Shown: positions 62,931-64,000 of the stretch, one piece after another
Position numbering within the stretch: position 1 is the stretch's first letter
Layout of the letters: the number at the start of each line of letters is the position of its first letter
Source: Psychromonas sp. CNPT3
GTDB taxonomy: Bacteria > Pseudomonadota > Gammaproteobacteria > Enterobacterales > Psychromonadaceae
Assembly (NCBI RefSeq): GCF_000153405.2
Contig: NC_020802.1
Coordinates: forward strand, 763,883-827,882
Length of the DNA: 64,000 nt
Direction: 5' to 3'
The notes under the pieces: generated by a model
What the model saw: the letters and a program-made list of their open reading frames with translations, nothing else
Told to the model about the DNA's origin: nothing
The model's database searches: none
Position numbers and translations under genes: made by a program

Positions 62931-63256
62931 TAATCAGAGTATCCCCAAAGGGTTTCTAGATCATAAAATTGACGTGTTTCGTCTTGCATGACATGGATCA
63001 CGATATTAAATAAGTCGACTAATACCCATTTACTGTCCTCTAGTCCTTCAACACCTAAAGGTGCTTCACCTTTACGTTTTGCAGCAAGTGCGGTTTGCTC
63101 TGCAATTGAGCGTACATGACGTTTTGAATTGCCGGTACAAATGATCATTGTATCAGTGACATCGGAGGTACCAGATACATCTATCACGATGATATCTTTC
63201 GCTTTCATGTCTTCAAGTTGTTCAAGTACAAATTCTTTTAATTGTTGGTCTTGCAA
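62930..63256 (-). CDS. rsfS: Ribosomal silencing factor RsfS
   Basis: RsfS binds ribosomal protein L14 and keeps the subunits apart during nutrient stress. The 108 residues match the DUF143 fold ([45 protein letters not shown]). It is the first gene of this operon here; nadD and holA, which precede it in E. coli, are absent and the divergent mraZ region begins instead. Confidence 0.95.
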   Translation of the reverse strand: MQDQQLKEFVLEQLEDMKAKDIIVIDVSGTSDVTDTMIICTGNSKRHVRSIAEQTALAAKRKGEAPLGVEGLEDSKWVLVDLFNIVIHVMQDETRQFYDLETLWGYSD

Positions 63257-63452
63257 AGGATGTTCCTTTAAAAAGTGGATTTAAAAATTATATAGCGAAT
63301 AAGTATAACATGCACACGGAAGAGTTATACCCTACTTGATAATAAATTCACCTTTTTAGTGAGAAATCAAGAAAGATATACTTAAAAAGTAGAGTGTAAA
63401 ACGTTATTTAGAGGGACTGTGATAAAAATCATTAAAATAACGGATCCTTTTC

Positions 63453-63480
63453 TTGCAAAATAAGCATACTTTATTAGTAT
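63453..63480 (+). promoter_or_regulatory. Putative mraZ promoter
   Basis: TTGCAA (63453-63458) and TAGTAT (63475-63480) are spaced 16 bp apart, upstream of the MraZ-type repeats and about 90 bases before the mraZ ATG. The remaining rsfS-mraZ gap (63257-63452) is A+T-rich with no gene. Confidence 0.45.
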
Positions 63481-63490
63481 TGTCGTAAAA

Positions 63491-63517
63491 AGTGGTGAAA
63501 AGTGGTGTAAAGTGGGT
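63491..63517 (+). promoter_or_regulatory. MraZ operator: three 10-bp-spaced GTGG repeats
   Basis: AGTGGTGAAA, AGTGGTGTAA and AGTGGGTGTT follow one another at an exact 10-bp period. MraZ is known to bind such TGG(G)-type direct repeats in its own promoter. They lie just downstream of the putative -10 and so fit autorepression. Confidence 0.8.
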
Positions 63518-63567
63518 GTTGTTTGCAGTAGAAGGTGTCTTTTTCTTTATTATATTGGATTTTAACG

Positions 63568-64000
63568 ATGTTACGTGGTGCAAGTGCAATTAACATAGAC
63601 AATAAAGGGCGTATTGCTATTCCGACACGTTATCGTGACGAATTAATGCAAATGTGCCAGGGGAAATTTGTCTGCACCATTGATTTACAATCACCTTGCT
63701 TATTACTGTACCCCTTAAATGAGTGGTTACTCATTGAAAAAAAATTGAGTGGGTTATCCAGTACTGATCCACAACAACGACGTCTACAACGCTTGATATT
63801 AGGCTACGCAAGTGAAAGTGAATTAGATAAAGGCGGGCGCACATTGATTGCCCCTATACTGCGTACGCATGCAAAATTAGAAAAAAAATTAATGTTGGTA
63901 GGCCAACTTAATAAATTTGAACTGTGGGATGAAGCCTTATGGCTAAAACAGGTGCAACAAGATTTGCAACTGGGTCTTCCGACAGGTGATCAATTAACAG
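63568..64000 (+). CDS. mraZ: Transcriptional regulator MraZ, 3' end beyond the window
   Basis: MraZ is a ring-forming AbrB-like DNA-binding protein that represses the division and cell-wall (dcw) cluster it begins. The ATG at 63568 opens a frame that runs to the window edge (144 codons), starting [20 protein letters not shown]. Two AbrB-like halves are visible: [18 protein letters not shown] near residue 11 and [19 protein letters not shown] near residue 90, with [12 protein letters not shown]. The family is about 152 residues, so only a few are missing. mraW/rsmH should follow. Confidence 0.95.
   Translation, partial: MLRGASAINIDNKGRIAIPTRYRDELMQMCQGKFVCTIDLQSPCLLLYPLNEWLLIEKKLSGLSSTDPQQRRLQRLILGYASESELDKGGRTLIAPILRTHAKLEKKLMLVGQLNKFELWDEALWLKQVQQDLQLGLPTGDQLT

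Noticed and set aside
63404-63589. Minus-strand frame overlapping the mraZ promoter
   Set aside because: It covers the MraZ repeats and the mraZ start, and its residues are low-complexity.

Overview
The window is an almost fully coding stretch of a bacterial chromosome, A+T-rich, with the gene content of a marine gammaproteobacterium. The protein sequences, the Na+-type KtrAB potassium system and the neighbourhoods (mreBCD-maf-rng-yhdP-tldD, gyrA divergent from ubiG, nrdA-nrdB-yfaE, punC/punR, rsfS-rlmH-mrdA-rodA-rlpA, mraZ) fit an Alteromonadales/Vibrionales-like organism. A Psychromonas-type cold marine bacterium is my best guess; this is an inference from memory, not a search. I see no prophage, CRISPR array, rRNA or full insertion sequence.

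Layout. 1-10 kb: 3' part of gltB, gltD, divergent queC/queE (7-deazaguanine synthesis), helicase hrpA. 10-14 kb: two tandem paralogous response regulators with TPR-type C-termini, no kinase beside them, then tRNA-Tyr. 14-20 kb: an unrecognised small protein, ychJ-purU, asnB, a CPA2 cation/proton antiporter. 20-24 kb: nrdA-nrdB-yfaE with paired NrdR boxes and a DnaA-box cluster upstream. 24-29 kb: glutathione-dependent formaldehyde detoxification (frmA, fghA) with a divergent LysR regulator, then phoA with a Pho-box-like repeat. 29-36.5 kb: ubiG, gyrA, serC, hisC, aroA. 36.6-38.7 kb: ktrA-ktrB. 39.4-49.8 kb: mreB, mreC, mreD, maf, rng, yhdP, tldD. 50-54.7 kb: a SulP transporter of A+T-rich look, a decayed gene remnant, punC and punR. 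54.9-58.6 kb: a chemoreceptor, darP, pmbA. 58.7-64 kb: the elongasome cluster rlpA-rodA-mrdA-rlmH-rsfS, divergent from mraZ, whose 3' end runs off the window.

How the genes fit together. Cell-wall elongation is strongly represented (mreBCD, mrdA, rodA, rlpA), and the last cluster lies back-to-back with mraZ, normally the first gene of the division/cell-wall (dcw) cluster. TldD and PmbA (TldE), which act together, are encoded within 10 kb of each other though not adjacent. Nucleotide supply (nrdAB) carries the expected replication-linked control sites.

Most unusual items: a 159-bp inverted-repeat element present twice in opposite orientation (after hrpA and between yhdP and tldD), each flanked by a 3-bp direct repeat, which looks like a miniature transposable element; the duplicated response-regulator/TPR pair with a 9-bp x4 tandem repeat between the genes; and a decayed membrane-protein remnant beside the SulP gene.
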